From: Thiothrix sp.
GTDB lineage: Bacteria; Pseudomonadota; Gammaproteobacteria; Thiotrichales; Thiotrichaceae
Length of the DNA stretch: 5,998 nucleotides
Assembly: GCA_011375245.1 (NCBI GenBank)
Contig: DRMA01000203.1
Location: 1-5,998 of the forward strand
Direction of reading: 5' to 3'
A program made the position numbers and the translations under genes. Every line of letters begins with the position of its first letter. Position 1 is the stretch's first letter. Positions 1 through 5,858 of the stretch are shown here, piece after piece. The notes below the pieces were generated by a model. It was not told the origin of the DNA. It saw only the letters and a list, made by a program, of their open reading frames with translations, and searched no databases.

Positions 1-270
1 ACATCAAAAGATCCAGCATATTTAATGGGACAAATGGAATTGCGTGAATCCATTGAGGATGCTGAACATGCAGCTGATCCTTTTGCTGAGCTTGATCGTT
101 TGTACAAAATTGTACGACAGCGTAAACGCGAGGTTGAAGATGACTTTAGTCTTGCTTATGAGCAGCAGAACTTTGATGTGGCTAAACAAGCAGTGTTAAA
201 AATGCGTTTTTGTGAACGCATTATTAGTGAAATCAAACGCATCGAAGAGCGGATAGATGATGATTTCTAG
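1..270 (+). CDS. hscB: Fe-S assembly co-chaperone HscB, C-terminal part
   Basis: HscB is the J-domain co-chaperone that delivers the scaffold IscU to HscA and stimulates HscA ATPase during cytoplasmic Fe-S cluster transfer. Only the last 89 codons are inside the window. The frame is open from base 1, so the ATG at 25 is internal and not the start. The J-domain with its HPD motif lies upstream and cannot be seen. What is visible is the C-terminal helical domain that binds IscU: the segment YLMGQMELRE matches the conserved (F/Y)LMxQMELRE region that opens this domain, and the charged helices run to a terminal DDDF. The next gene downstream is hscA, the usual partner, but the gap is 115 nt, where enterobacterial operons have a short spacer. 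The identification is secure from sequence and context. Confidence 0.95.
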   Translation, partial: TSKDPAYLMGQMELRESIEDAEHAADPFAELDRLYKIVRQRKREVEDDFSLAYEQQNFDVAKQAVLKMRFCERIISEIKRIEERIDDDF

Positions 271-385
271 TTCAATCACCTACTTTACTTAATAATTTCC
301 CCTCTTAGCGATTTTATCTTTTATTTTTTATCTTTGTGGTGTATGACAATCACATTGTATATAAGCGTATATATTACTATTTGCT

Positions 386-2242
386 ATGGCACTTTTACAA
401 ATATCTGAACCAGGTATGTCAACAGCTCCACATCAACGCCAACTAGCAGCGGGTATTGATCTTGGAACAACTAACTCTCTTATTGCAACAGTAAGAAGTG
501 GGCAAGCAGAGACCTTGTCTGACCTAAACGGACAGCATTTATTACCCTCTGTTATCCACTACCATGCTGATAAAGCACCCGTCGTTGGGCATGATGCTTA
601 TCAGTATATGGCAAATGATTCGGAAAATACCTTGTCCTCAGTGAAGCGTTTACTTGGACGTGGTAAAAATGATTTAAAAACATTATTAGGTACATTACCT
701 TATGTGTTTGCTGATACGGATTCGATGGTTCCACGTATAAAAACAGTGGCAGGTGAGGTAAGTGCTATTGAAGCTTCTGCTGAGATTTTACGTGTATTAA
801 AACAACGTGCTGAAGCGATTCTAGGGGATGAATTATCAGGTGTGGTTATCACTGTACCTGCTTATTTTGATGAAGCTCAACGCCAAGCCACACGTGATGC
901 CGCTAAGCTTGCTGATTTAAACGTATTTCGCTTATTGAATGAGCCTACTGCTGCAGCTGTTGCTTATGGCTTGGATAAAAAGGAAGAGGGGGTGATCGCC
1001 GTTTATGATTTAGGTGGAGGCACTTTTGATATTTCTATTTTACGGTTAAACAAAGGTGTTTTTGAGGTATTGGCAACAGGTGGGAATTCTGCATTGGGAG
1101 GCGATGATTTTGATCATGTGATTGCTGAGTGGGTTTTAGCACAAGCGGGTTTGACGCATACTGATGATAAGGATTTGCTACGCCAACTTTCTGTCGCGGC
1201 ACGTATTGCTAAAGAGGCGCTTTCAGACAGTGCTGAAGCAACGCTTAGCTTAGGGAATTGGCAAGGAGTTTTAGATCAAGCAACATTTCAACAGTTGGTT
1301 GAGCCTCTCGTTAAGAAAACACTAAAATCATGTCGTCGTGCATTGCGTGATGCTGAAATAAGCAAAAATGAGATCATGGATGTTGTAATGGTCGGTGGCT
1401 CTACACGAATGCCTTATGTGAGGCGGCGAGTTGGTGAGTTTTTTGAGCGCCCCCCTCTTATTGATATTGATCCTGACCGTGTTGTTGCCTTAGGAGCGGC
1501 TTATCAAGCTGATGTTTTGGCGGGTAATAAACCTGATGGTGAAATGTTGCTGTTGGATGTTATTCCCTTATCGTTGGGTATTGAAATGATGGGGGGCTTA
1601 GTTGAAAAAGTGATTAGTCGTAACACCACTATTCCTGTTGCTCGTGCGCAAGAATTTACGACTTATAAAGATGGACAAACAGCAATGTCTATCCATATTT
1701 TGCAAGGCGAGCGAGACACTGTTGAAACAAATCGCTCACTAGGAAAATTTATATTGCGTGGTATTCCTCCTTTATCAGCAGGTGTTGCTCGTATTAAAGT
1801 AACTTTTCAAGTGGATGCAGATGGTTTACTGAATGTTAGTGCTGAAGAAGCATCAACAGGGATTAAAGCACAGATAGAGATTAAACCGTCTTATGGTTTA
1901 ACGGATAATGAAATTGAAACAATGTTGCGTGAATCAATGGAAAATGCGCAGGGTGATATGGAATTGCGACGTTTGCGTGAAGTGCAAGTCGAAGCTGATC
2001 GTGTATTGGAAGCATTAGATGCAGCTATGCAAACAGATGCAGATGCATTGCTTGATAATATTGAAAAAGAGTGTTTGTTGGAAGCTAGGCAACGTTTGTT
2101 GGAAGCTAGACAACAGGATAATCATGACGTTATTACTAATGCAATGAAGGCACTTGAAAAAACGGCAGAATTTTATGTGGAAAGACGGATGAACTTGAGT
2201 ATTAAGACCGCAATGTCGGGTCATAATGTTGATGAGTTTTAG
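386..2242 (+). CDS. hscA: Fe-S assembly chaperone HscA (specialised Hsp70)
   Basis: HscA is a DnaK-family ATPase that binds the LPPVK motif of IscU and, together with HscB, drives release of the nascent [2Fe-2S] cluster to acceptor proteins in the cytoplasm. The 618 residues are almost the same length as E. coli HscA (616). The nucleotide-binding domain shows phosphate loop 1 (GIDLGTT, residues 23-29), phosphate loop 2 (DLGGGTFD, 208-215) and the adenosine motif (VGGSTRMP, 336-343). The hydrophobic interdomain linker LLLD is at 388-391, followed by the beta substrate-binding domain to about residue 505 and a helical lid ending in GHNVDEF. The start is fixed by the family N-terminus MALLQISEPG, although no Shine-Dalgarno sequence precedes it. 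An in-frame ATG at 416 is less likely. Fdx follows after 46 nt. A near-perfect 21-bp tandem repeat lies in the lid coding region. Confidence 0.98.
   Translation: MALLQISEPGMSTAPHQRQLAAGIDLGTTNSLIATVRSGQAETLSDLNGQHLLPSVIHYHADKAPVVGHDAYQYMANDSENTLSSVKRLLGRGKNDLKTLLGTLPYVFADTDSMVPRIKTVAGEVSAIEASAEILRVLKQRAEAILGDELSGVVITVPAYFDEAQRQATRDAAKLADLNVFRLLNEPTAAAVAYGLDKKEEGVIAVYDLGGGTFDISILRLNKGVFEVLATGGNSALGGDDFDHVIAEWVLAQAGLTHTDDKDLLRQLSVAARIAKEALSDSAEATLSLGNWQGVLDQATFQQLVEPLVKKTLKSCRRALRDAEISKNEIMDVVMVGGSTRMPYVRRRVGEFFERPPLIDIDPDRVVALGAAYQADVLAGNKPDGEMLLLDVIPLSLGIEMMGGLVEKVISRNTTIPVARAQEFTTYKDGQTAMSIHILQGERDTVETNRSLGKFILRGIPPLSAGVARIKVTFQVDADGLLNVSAEEASTGIKAQIEIKPSYGLTDNEIETMLRESMENAQGDMELRRLREVQVEADRVLEALDAAMQTDADALLDNIEKECLLEARQRLLEARQQDNHDVITNAMKALEKTAEFYVERRMNLSIKTAMSGHNVDEF
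2073..2114 (+). repeat. 21-bp tandem repeat in the hscA lid region
   Basis: Two adjacent 21-nt units (2073-2093 and 2094-2114) differ at a single base, A versus G at position 17 of the unit. They are in frame and encode two seven-residue turns, LLEARQR and LLEARQQ (residues 564-577), in the helical lid. The E. coli protein appears to align here without a gap, so this may be a local sequence conversion and not an added insert. Confidence 0.85.
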
Positions 2243-2288
2243 GAGTCTATAATGGTAGAAATGAATCAATAACTAGGAATGTCTTGAA

Positions 2289-2627
2289 ATGCCAAAATTA
2301 ATTTTTCTTCCTCATGAAGAGCTATGCCCTGAAGGAGCTGTATTTGAAACAGAGAAAGGTATCAGTATTTGTGATGCTGCGTTAAAAAATGATATTGATA
2401 TTGAGCATGCATGTGAGAAATCATGTGCGTGTACAACCTGTCATATTTATATTCGTGAAGGTTTTGATTCTTTAGTAGAAGCAACCGATCTTGAAGAGGA
2501 TTATCTTGATAAGGCATGGGGGGTTGATCCTGATTCACGCCTTAGTTGTCAAGCACTTGTTGGTGAACATGATTTAGTGATTGAGATTCCAAAGTATACT
2601 ATCAATATGGTTTCCGAAACACACTAG
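2289..2627 (+). CDS. fdx: ISC-type [2Fe-2S] ferredoxin
   Basis: This adrenodoxin-like [2Fe-2S] ferredoxin passes electrons to the IscS/IscU machinery during cluster assembly in the cytoplasm. The 112 residues match the family length (111 in E. coli). The cluster ligands are Cys42, Cys48, Cys51 and Cys87, in the CX5CX2CX35C spacing of the ISC ferredoxins, within HACEKSCACTTCH and LSCQAL. Cys46 is the extra conserved cysteine between ligands, and Cys13 and Cys28 are further free cysteines. The N-terminus MPKLIFLPHEELCPEGA and the C-terminal IPKYTIN are also typical. An AGGA at 2275-2278, 10 nt before the ATG, supports the start. The gene sits between hscA and iscX in conserved operon order. Confidence 0.97.
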   Translation: MPKLIFLPHEELCPEGAVFETEKGISICDAALKNDIDIEHACEKSCACTTCHIYIREGFDSLVEATDLEEDYLDKAWGVDPDSRLSCQALVGEHDLVIEIPKYTINMVSETH

Positions 2628-2654
2628 AGCAAAGGATGTTGGTTGTTTTTTATG

Positions 2655-2855
2655 ATGAAATTAAATTGGACAGATACGTTAGATATTGCCATTGAATTGG
2701 ATGAAACTCATCCTGATGTGGATCCACAATATGTGCGATTCACTGATTTGCATCAATGGGTGTGTGAATTAGAGTATTTTGATGATAAGCCAGATAGGTC
2801 GAATGAAAAGATCTTGGAAGCAATTCAAATGGCATGGATTGAAGAAAAAGATTGA
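2655..2855 (+). CDS. iscX: Fe-S assembly protein IscX
   Basis: IscX (YfhJ) is a small acidic protein that binds iron weakly and binds IscS at the site also used by CyaY, so it is thought to tune the rate of cluster formation. The start at 2655 gives MKLNWTD and 66 residues, the same length as E. coli IscX. The conserved core VRFTDLHQWVCELEYFDD and the segment SNEKILEAIQMAW are both present. The start is ambiguous. ATG codons at 2652 and 2655 are adjacent. A TTG at 2643, which would add four residues, has the better ribosome-binding site (AGGA at 2633-2636, 6 nt away). The N-terminus of the family favours an ATG. It is the last gene of the isc cluster, 27 nt after fdx, and no classical terminator with a T-tract follows on this strand. 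Confidence 0.95.
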   Translation: MKLNWTDTLDIAIELDETHPDVDPQYVRFTDLHQWVCELEYFDDKPDRSNEKILEAIQMAWIEEKD

Positions 2856-2903
2856 GTAATGCTAGTCGTTTATATAGAATACTGAAAGTTGCTTATTAAA
2901 AGA

Positions 2904-2925
2904 CCCCCTACTTAAGCGTAGAGGG
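2904..2925. terminator. GC-rich hairpin downstream of iscX, possible terminator
   Basis: CCC-c-CTAC at 2904-2911 pairs with GTAG-a-GGG at 2918-2925 around a six-base loop (TTAAGC), giving seven base pairs and one C/A mismatch. It lies 48 nt after the iscX stop, where the isc transcript might end. No T-tract follows on the plus strand. On the minus strand it is followed by TCTTTT, so it looks more like a terminator for transcription entering from the right. The role is uncertain. Confidence 0.3.
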
Positions 2926-3018
2926 CGAATCAAAAGCGAGGTATGTCAGATAGCTTATATTTATTATTGTTACGTCTGATCATTTCCTCTAGGGGCTTGC
3001 TGGTAAAATTTTTAAATC

Positions 3019-3038
3019 CCTTCCTCTTTCAAGGAAGG
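3019..3038. repeat. Perfect 7-bp inverted repeat
   Basis: CCTTCCT at 3019-3025 and AGGAAGG at 3032-3038 form a perfect stem with loop CTTTCA. The right arm overlaps the purine-rich AAGGAG at 3035-3040, which could serve as a ribosome-binding site for the small reading frame starting at 3047. If so, the stem would partly hide that site. Confidence 0.5.
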
Positions 3039-3046
3039 AGAGTGTG

Positions 3047-3187
3047 TTGCTGGGAGCACTTAACTTATTATTGTTATTATTGGTTGTAGTACTTCCCATT
3101 TTTGTGGCTTTATATCCCTTTGCCGTTTTTTATTATTTTCTTGTTATTATTTTCTTGTTATTGTTTTTTTATCCCTGTTGTATCTAA
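3047..3187 (+). CDS. Candidate 46-residue hydrophobic peptide (doubtful)
   Basis: No family is recognised. A TTG at 3047 lies 6 nt after a full AAGGAG (3035-3040), and the frame then runs 46 codons to a TAA at 3185-3187. A GTG at 3044 is an alternative start. The product would have no charged residue. It would consist of one long or two short membrane segments, about residues 7-24 (starting LLLLLLVVVLPIF) and 25-42, and end in PCCI. The ribosome-binding site lies partly in the arm of the 3019-3038 hairpin, an arrangement known from type I toxin mRNAs. Against it, T-rich DNA encodes Leu/Phe/Val by chance, the frame consists partly of tandem repeats, and the start is not ATG. It is listed as a candidate only. 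Confidence 0.18.
   Translation: MLGALNLLLLLLVVVLPIFVALYPFAVFYYFLVIIFLLLFFYPCCI
3065..3082 (+). repeat. Two copies of a 9-bp T-rich repeat
   Basis: TTATTATTG is present twice in a row (3065-3073 and 3074-3082). A further single copy occurs at 2961-2969. These are simple-sequence repeats, probably produced by slippage. Confidence 0.7.
3130..3163 (+). repeat. 14-bp tandem repeat, about 2.4 copies
   Basis: TTATTATTTTCTTG occurs at 3130-3143 and again, identically, at 3144-3157, followed by a partial third copy from 3158. The unit length is not a multiple of three, so a change in copy number would shift any reading frame across it. Confidence 0.8.
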
Positions 3188-3378
3188 AGCATCAAGGTCG
3201 AGCATCTTAGTGTGTCGTTGCTTGCTACTTGTGTTTAGTAGTGCAAATGAGATGCCAATTCTTCTTAAAGGCGTTATTTAAATTAAAATTATTTATTTTT
3301 TACAAAAAATACAATGACTTACTTTTGTTTTTATTCTGAAACTCTATATGTTTCATAAAATATATTTGGCTTAATAAA

Positions 3379-3458
3379 TGTCAGCTTGTGACAGTAACCG
3401 TCATTTTTTGGGGTGATAGATGACAAAAGTAGCTTTATTGGTGACAACTGGTGACAAC
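3379..3458. promoter_or_regulatory. Cluster of TGACA/TGTCA boxes with a 10-bp tandem repeat
   Basis: An inverted pair TGTCA-gcttg-TGACA lies at 3379-3393. Further TGACA boxes follow at 3421-3425, 3442-3446 and 3452-3456. The last two belong to a perfect tandem duplication of TGGTGACAAC (3439-3448 and 3449-3458). The second copy offers a -35-like GTGACA (3451-3456) and a -10-like GATAAA (3473-3478) at 16-bp spacing. This could be an operator with a promoter, but no regulator can be named from the sequence. Confidence 0.3.
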
Positions 3459-3531
3459 TATTGATATGGTTTGATAAAAAGTGTGTTTTTTGATCAGTTT
3501 TTGCTTCTTTTTCCGTATCGTTTTTCAATAG

Positions 3532-3557
3532 CTGACTTCTATCTAAAGCGTTATAAT
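3532..3557 (+). promoter_or_regulatory. Candidate purF promoter with consensus -10
   Basis: A perfect TATAAT stands at 3552-3557, about 145 nt before the purF start. The best -35-like match is CTGACT (3532-3537), but the spacing of 14 bp is short, so the -35 element is weak or the promoter depends on an activator. No PurR-type operator is visible to me near it. The assignment to purF rests on orientation and position. Confidence 0.4.
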
Positions 3558-3564
3558 CCTCAAC

Positions 3565-3605
3565 TCGTTTCGGATTCCTGTGTTAAGGAATTACGACATA
3601 TTTTT
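3565..3605 (+). promoter_or_regulatory. Hairpin in the probable purF leader RNA
   Basis: ATTCCT (3574-3579) and AGGAAT (3586-3591) form a perfect six-base-pair stem with loop GTGTTA. An outer TCGT/ACGA pairing (3565-3568 with 3593-3596) extends it around an internal loop. A TTTTT run follows at 3601-3605, nine bases after the inner stem and five after the outer one. If transcription starts after the 3552 TATAAT, this is the first structure in the leader and could be a weak attenuator or a stabilising 5' hairpin. Confidence 0.35.
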
Positions 3606-3702
3606 ACTCTTATTCAAATGTCAAACGCATCACTATAGCTGAATTAACAGTATAAACAGTTATGGGTATGTTGTGTCATTTGGATGTAACTGATGACGAT
3701 TT

Positions 3703-5208
3703 ATGTGTGGAATTATTGGGATTGTTGGTCATGAAGTGGTTAATCAGACAATTTATGATGCATTAACTGTATTGCAGCATAGGGGGCAAGATGCCGCAGG
3801 TATTATTACCAGTGATGAAAAAGTCCTCTACTTAAAGCGAGGTAATGGTCTAGTTCGAGATGTGTTTTATAAGCAGGATATGAGAATGCTGCAAGGAAAT
3901 ATGGGGGTTGGACATGTGCGTTATCCCACTGCAGGCTCTTCCTCTTCTTCTGAAGCACAACCTTTTTATGTTAATTCACCTTATGGGATTTCGTTGGCAC
4001 ATAATGGTAATTTAACCAATGCAGATCAGCTTAAAAAAGAATTATATAAAGAAGATCGTCGTCATATTAATACGAATTCAGATTCAGAAATCTTATTGAA
4101 TATATTCGCCCAAGAGCTTTCAAGACAGGGAGCCTATAAGGTTCATAAGGAAGATATATTTACTGCTGTTGCAGGTGTGCATAGGCGTTGTCGTGGCGCT
4201 TATTCCGTTGTTGCGATGATTACTCGGGATGGCATTGTTGGTTTTAGAGATCCTAATGGTATACGCCCCTTGTGTTACGGTGCACGGGAAACAGAAAAGG
4301 GGTTGGAATATATGTTAGCCTCAGAAAGTGTGGCACTTGCTACACAAGGATTTGAGCTTATTCGGGATATTATGCCAGGGGAGGCTATTTATATTACCAA
4401 TGGTGGTAATCTTCATTTGCAGCAGTGTGCGGAAAATCCTCAGTATAATAGCTGTATTTTTGAATACGTTTATTTTGCTAGGCCTGATTCAATCATTGAT
4501 AATGTTTGGGTACATAAGGCTCGTATGCGAATGGGGCATAAACTAGCTGACTGTATTTTACAAAACTGGTCTGAGCATGATATTGATGTTGTAATCCCTA
4601 TTCCTGATACGAGTAGAACAGCAGCAGCTGAAATTGCCTTGATGCTTGATGTTAAGTTTCGTGAAGGTTTTATTAAAAATCGTTATATTGGTCGTACCTT
4701 TATCATGCCAGGACAGACTAAGCGCGAAAAATCAGTGCGTCAAAAACTGAATCCTATCGACATTGAGTTTAAGGGTAAAAATGTGTTGCTTGTTGATGAC
4801 TCTATTGTGAGAGGAACAACATCACGTGAAATTGTACAAATGGCAAGATCATCAGGTGCTAAAAAAGTTTACTTTGCCTCCGCAGCGCCTGCGGTACGTT
4901 ATCCTAATATTTATGGTATTGATATGCCTGCTGCGAATGAGCTTATCGCTCATGATCGAACGGATGAAGAGGTTGCTGATCTTTTGGGGGTAGACCGTCT
5001 TATTTATCAAAGCCTTAATGATCTGATTGCTTCTGTAAGAGAAGGAGATGCAACACTTGAAAAATTTGATTGTTCTGTTTTTGATGGAAAATATGTTATG
5101 GATGAAGGACGTGAGTATTTTGAAAAGATTGAAGCGCAACGTAATGACCTTTCAAGAAGCAACAAAGGCAGTACGATAGCAATTGATTTATCTGATGCAA
5201 CTGAGTAG
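3703..5208 (+). CDS. purF: Amidophosphoribosyltransferase PurF
   Basis: PurF makes 5-phosphoribosylamine from PRPP and glutamine, the committed step of de novo purine synthesis in the cytoplasm. The 501 residues are close to E. coli PurF (505). The start is fixed by MCGI: Cys2 becomes the N-terminal nucleophile of the class II glutamine amidotransferase domain once Met is removed. That domain also shows HRGQD, Arg73 in HVRYPTAG, HNGN (100-103) and SDSE (126-129). The phosphoribosyltransferase half contains NRYIGRTFIMPGQ and the PRPP loop DDSIVRGTT (365-373). No convincing Shine-Dalgarno sequence precedes the ATG. The gene stands 847 nt after iscX, without cvpA directly upstream, unlike in E. 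coli. Its last 14 nt overlap the next gene in another frame, suggesting coupled translation. The C-terminal half resembles the Acinetobacter/Pseudomonas type as I remember it. Confidence 0.98.
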   Translation: MCGIIGIVGHEVVNQTIYDALTVLQHRGQDAAGIITSDEKVLYLKRGNGLVRDVFYKQDMRMLQGNMGVGHVRYPTAGSSSSSEAQPFYVNSPYGISLAHNGNLTNADQLKKELYKEDRRHINTNSDSEILLNIFAQELSRQGAYKVHKEDIFTAVAGVHRRCRGAYSVVAMITRDGIVGFRDPNGIRPLCYGARETEKGLEYMLASESVALATQGFELIRDIMPGEAIYITNGGNLHLQQCAENPQYNSCIFEYVYFARPDSIIDNVWVHKARMRMGHKLADCILQNWSEHDIDVVIPIPDTSRTAAAEIALMLDVKFREGFIKNRYIGRTFIMPGQTKREKSVRQKLNPIDIEFKGKNVLLVDDSIVRGTTSREIVQMARSSGAKKVYFASAAPAVRYPNIYGIDMPAANELIAHDRTDEEVADLLGVDRLIYQSLNDLIASVREGDATLEKFDCSVFDGKYVMDEGREYFEKIEAQRNDLSRSNKGSTIAIDLSDATE

Positions 5209-5767
5209 CAAAACGATTGATGATGTACAACGGAAAATTAGGCGTGTAGCAAATACAAGTGCAAATGTTGTATATCATCCCACTTCCCGCTATCTTATTG
5301 TTAGCGTGTCGCACCAGTGTCTTTATGTTGTAAAAAACCGTGTTGTGTTAACGTATTATCAGGTTTCAACAGGATTAAAAGGCGTAGGAAATAGAACAGG
5401 GAGTGAACAAACCCCATTGGGTTTGCATCGCATAGCGGAAAAAATAGGTGATAATGCGCCACTAGGTAGTATTTTTAAAGCACGATGTAATACAGGACAA
5501 ATAGCACGCATATTGACCACAGAAAATGAGTATAGTGAAGGGGATAATATTACCAGTCGTATACTCTGGTTAGACGGGATAGAACAGGGTAAAAATAAAG
5601 GCGGAGATGTTGATACGCATAGCCGCTATATCTATATTCATGGTACTGATGAAGAATGGCGTTTAGGTGAAGCGGTCTCACATGGTTGTATACGAATGGC
5701 CAATAAGGATGTAATTCAATTATTTAATGAAATTATAGTTGACTCACTCGTTGTAATTATTAAATAA
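5195..5767 (+). CDS. YkuD-domain protein, likely cytoplasmic L,D-carboxypeptidase
   Basis: This is a YkuD-fold cysteine enzyme of the L,D-transpeptidase family that acts on murein peptides. The 190 residues show the family core: TPLG (73-76), the first histidine in IHGT (His149) and the catalytic SHGCIRM (162-168, nucleophile Cys165). The block NITSRILWLDGIEQGKNKGG is typical of the small proteins of this family. No signal peptide or membrane anchor is present: the N-terminus (MQLSSKTIDDVQRKIRR) is polar and charged. A cytoplasmic place therefore fits better than the periplasm. Signal-less YkuD proteins such as A. baumannii ElsL/LdtK and Vibrio LdcV act as L,D-carboxypeptidases in murein recycling, trimming tetrapeptides to tripeptides; the same role here is inference. 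ATG 5195 is preferred over TTG 5183. It lies inside purF (14-nt overlap), with no clear Shine-Dalgarno sequence. A terminator follows at the stop. Confidence 0.88.
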   Translation: MQLSSKTIDDVQRKIRRVANTSANVVYHPTSRYLIVSVSHQCLYVVKNRVVLTYYQVSTGLKGVGNRTGSEQTPLGLHRIAEKIGDNAPLGSIFKARCNTGQIARILTTENEYSEGDNITSRILWLDGIEQGKNKGGDVDTHSRYIYIHGTDEEWRLGEAVSHGCIRMANKDVIQLFNEIIVDSLVVIIK

Positions 5768-5790
5768 TGGTCCTTCCATTGTTTTTATTT
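5766..5790 (+). terminator. Probable intrinsic terminator of the purF-YkuD unit
   Basis: AATGG (5766-5770) pairs with CCATT (5776-5780) around loop TCCTT, followed by GTTTTTATTT. The stem is short, but the T-tract is good. The first arm overlaps the TAA stop codon of the YkuD gene. This would end a two-gene transcript. Confidence 0.55.
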
Positions 5791-5858
5791 GTATCTGTTT
5801 TTTCAATATGGTAGGGAAATTGCTGTCTAAGAAAGTATTTTGCTAGATAATACATTGG

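Larger units (their letters stand above)
2856..3702 (+). other. 847-nt intergenic region with repeats and hairpins
   Basis: No conserved gene, tRNA or rRNA can be recognised between iscX and purF. The plus strand is T-rich, especially at 3060-3180. From left to right it holds a GC-rich hairpin (2904-2925), a second hairpin (3019-3038), TTATTATTG-type and 14-nt tandem repeats (3065-3163), a cluster of TGACA/TGTCA boxes (3379-3458), a perfect TATAAT (3552-3557) and a hairpin in the probable purF leader (3565-3596). The 10-mer TATCTAAAGC occurs twice (3181 and 3540). Longer readings in either strand lack family features. The reading at 3331-3528 on the minus strand looks like chance. Confidence 0.6.

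Noticed and set aside
2015..2269. Minus-strand reading frame across the end of hscA
   Set aside because: It is antisense to the conserved HscA lid and its composition is not protein-like.
2989..3099. Minus-strand 36-residue frame beginning MGSTTTNNNNN
   Set aside because: The asparagine run is only the complement of the TTATTATTG repeats, and there is no ribosome-binding site.
3158..3277. Minus-strand open stretch of about 40 codons containing MLDLDALDTTGIKKQ
   Set aside because: It looks coding in composition but has no start codon except an internal ATG at 3205, lies opposite T-rich repeat DNA, and matches no family I recognise.
3247..3342. Plus-strand short frame beginning MRCQFFLKALFK
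   Set aside because: It has 31 codons and no clear ribosome-binding site; hydrophobic frames of this size are expected by chance in such T-rich DNA.
3331..3528. Minus-strand 65-residue reading frame
   Set aside because: It has no recognisable domain, low-complexity polar composition, and overlaps the box cluster; most likely chance.
3560..3700. Possible tRNA gene after the TATAAT
   Set aside because: No acceptor stem or T-loop consensus (GTTCRANNC) can be paired in this stretch.
4852..5139. Minus-strand reading frame inside purF
   Set aside because: It is a shadow of the strongly supported purF frame, with no family features.
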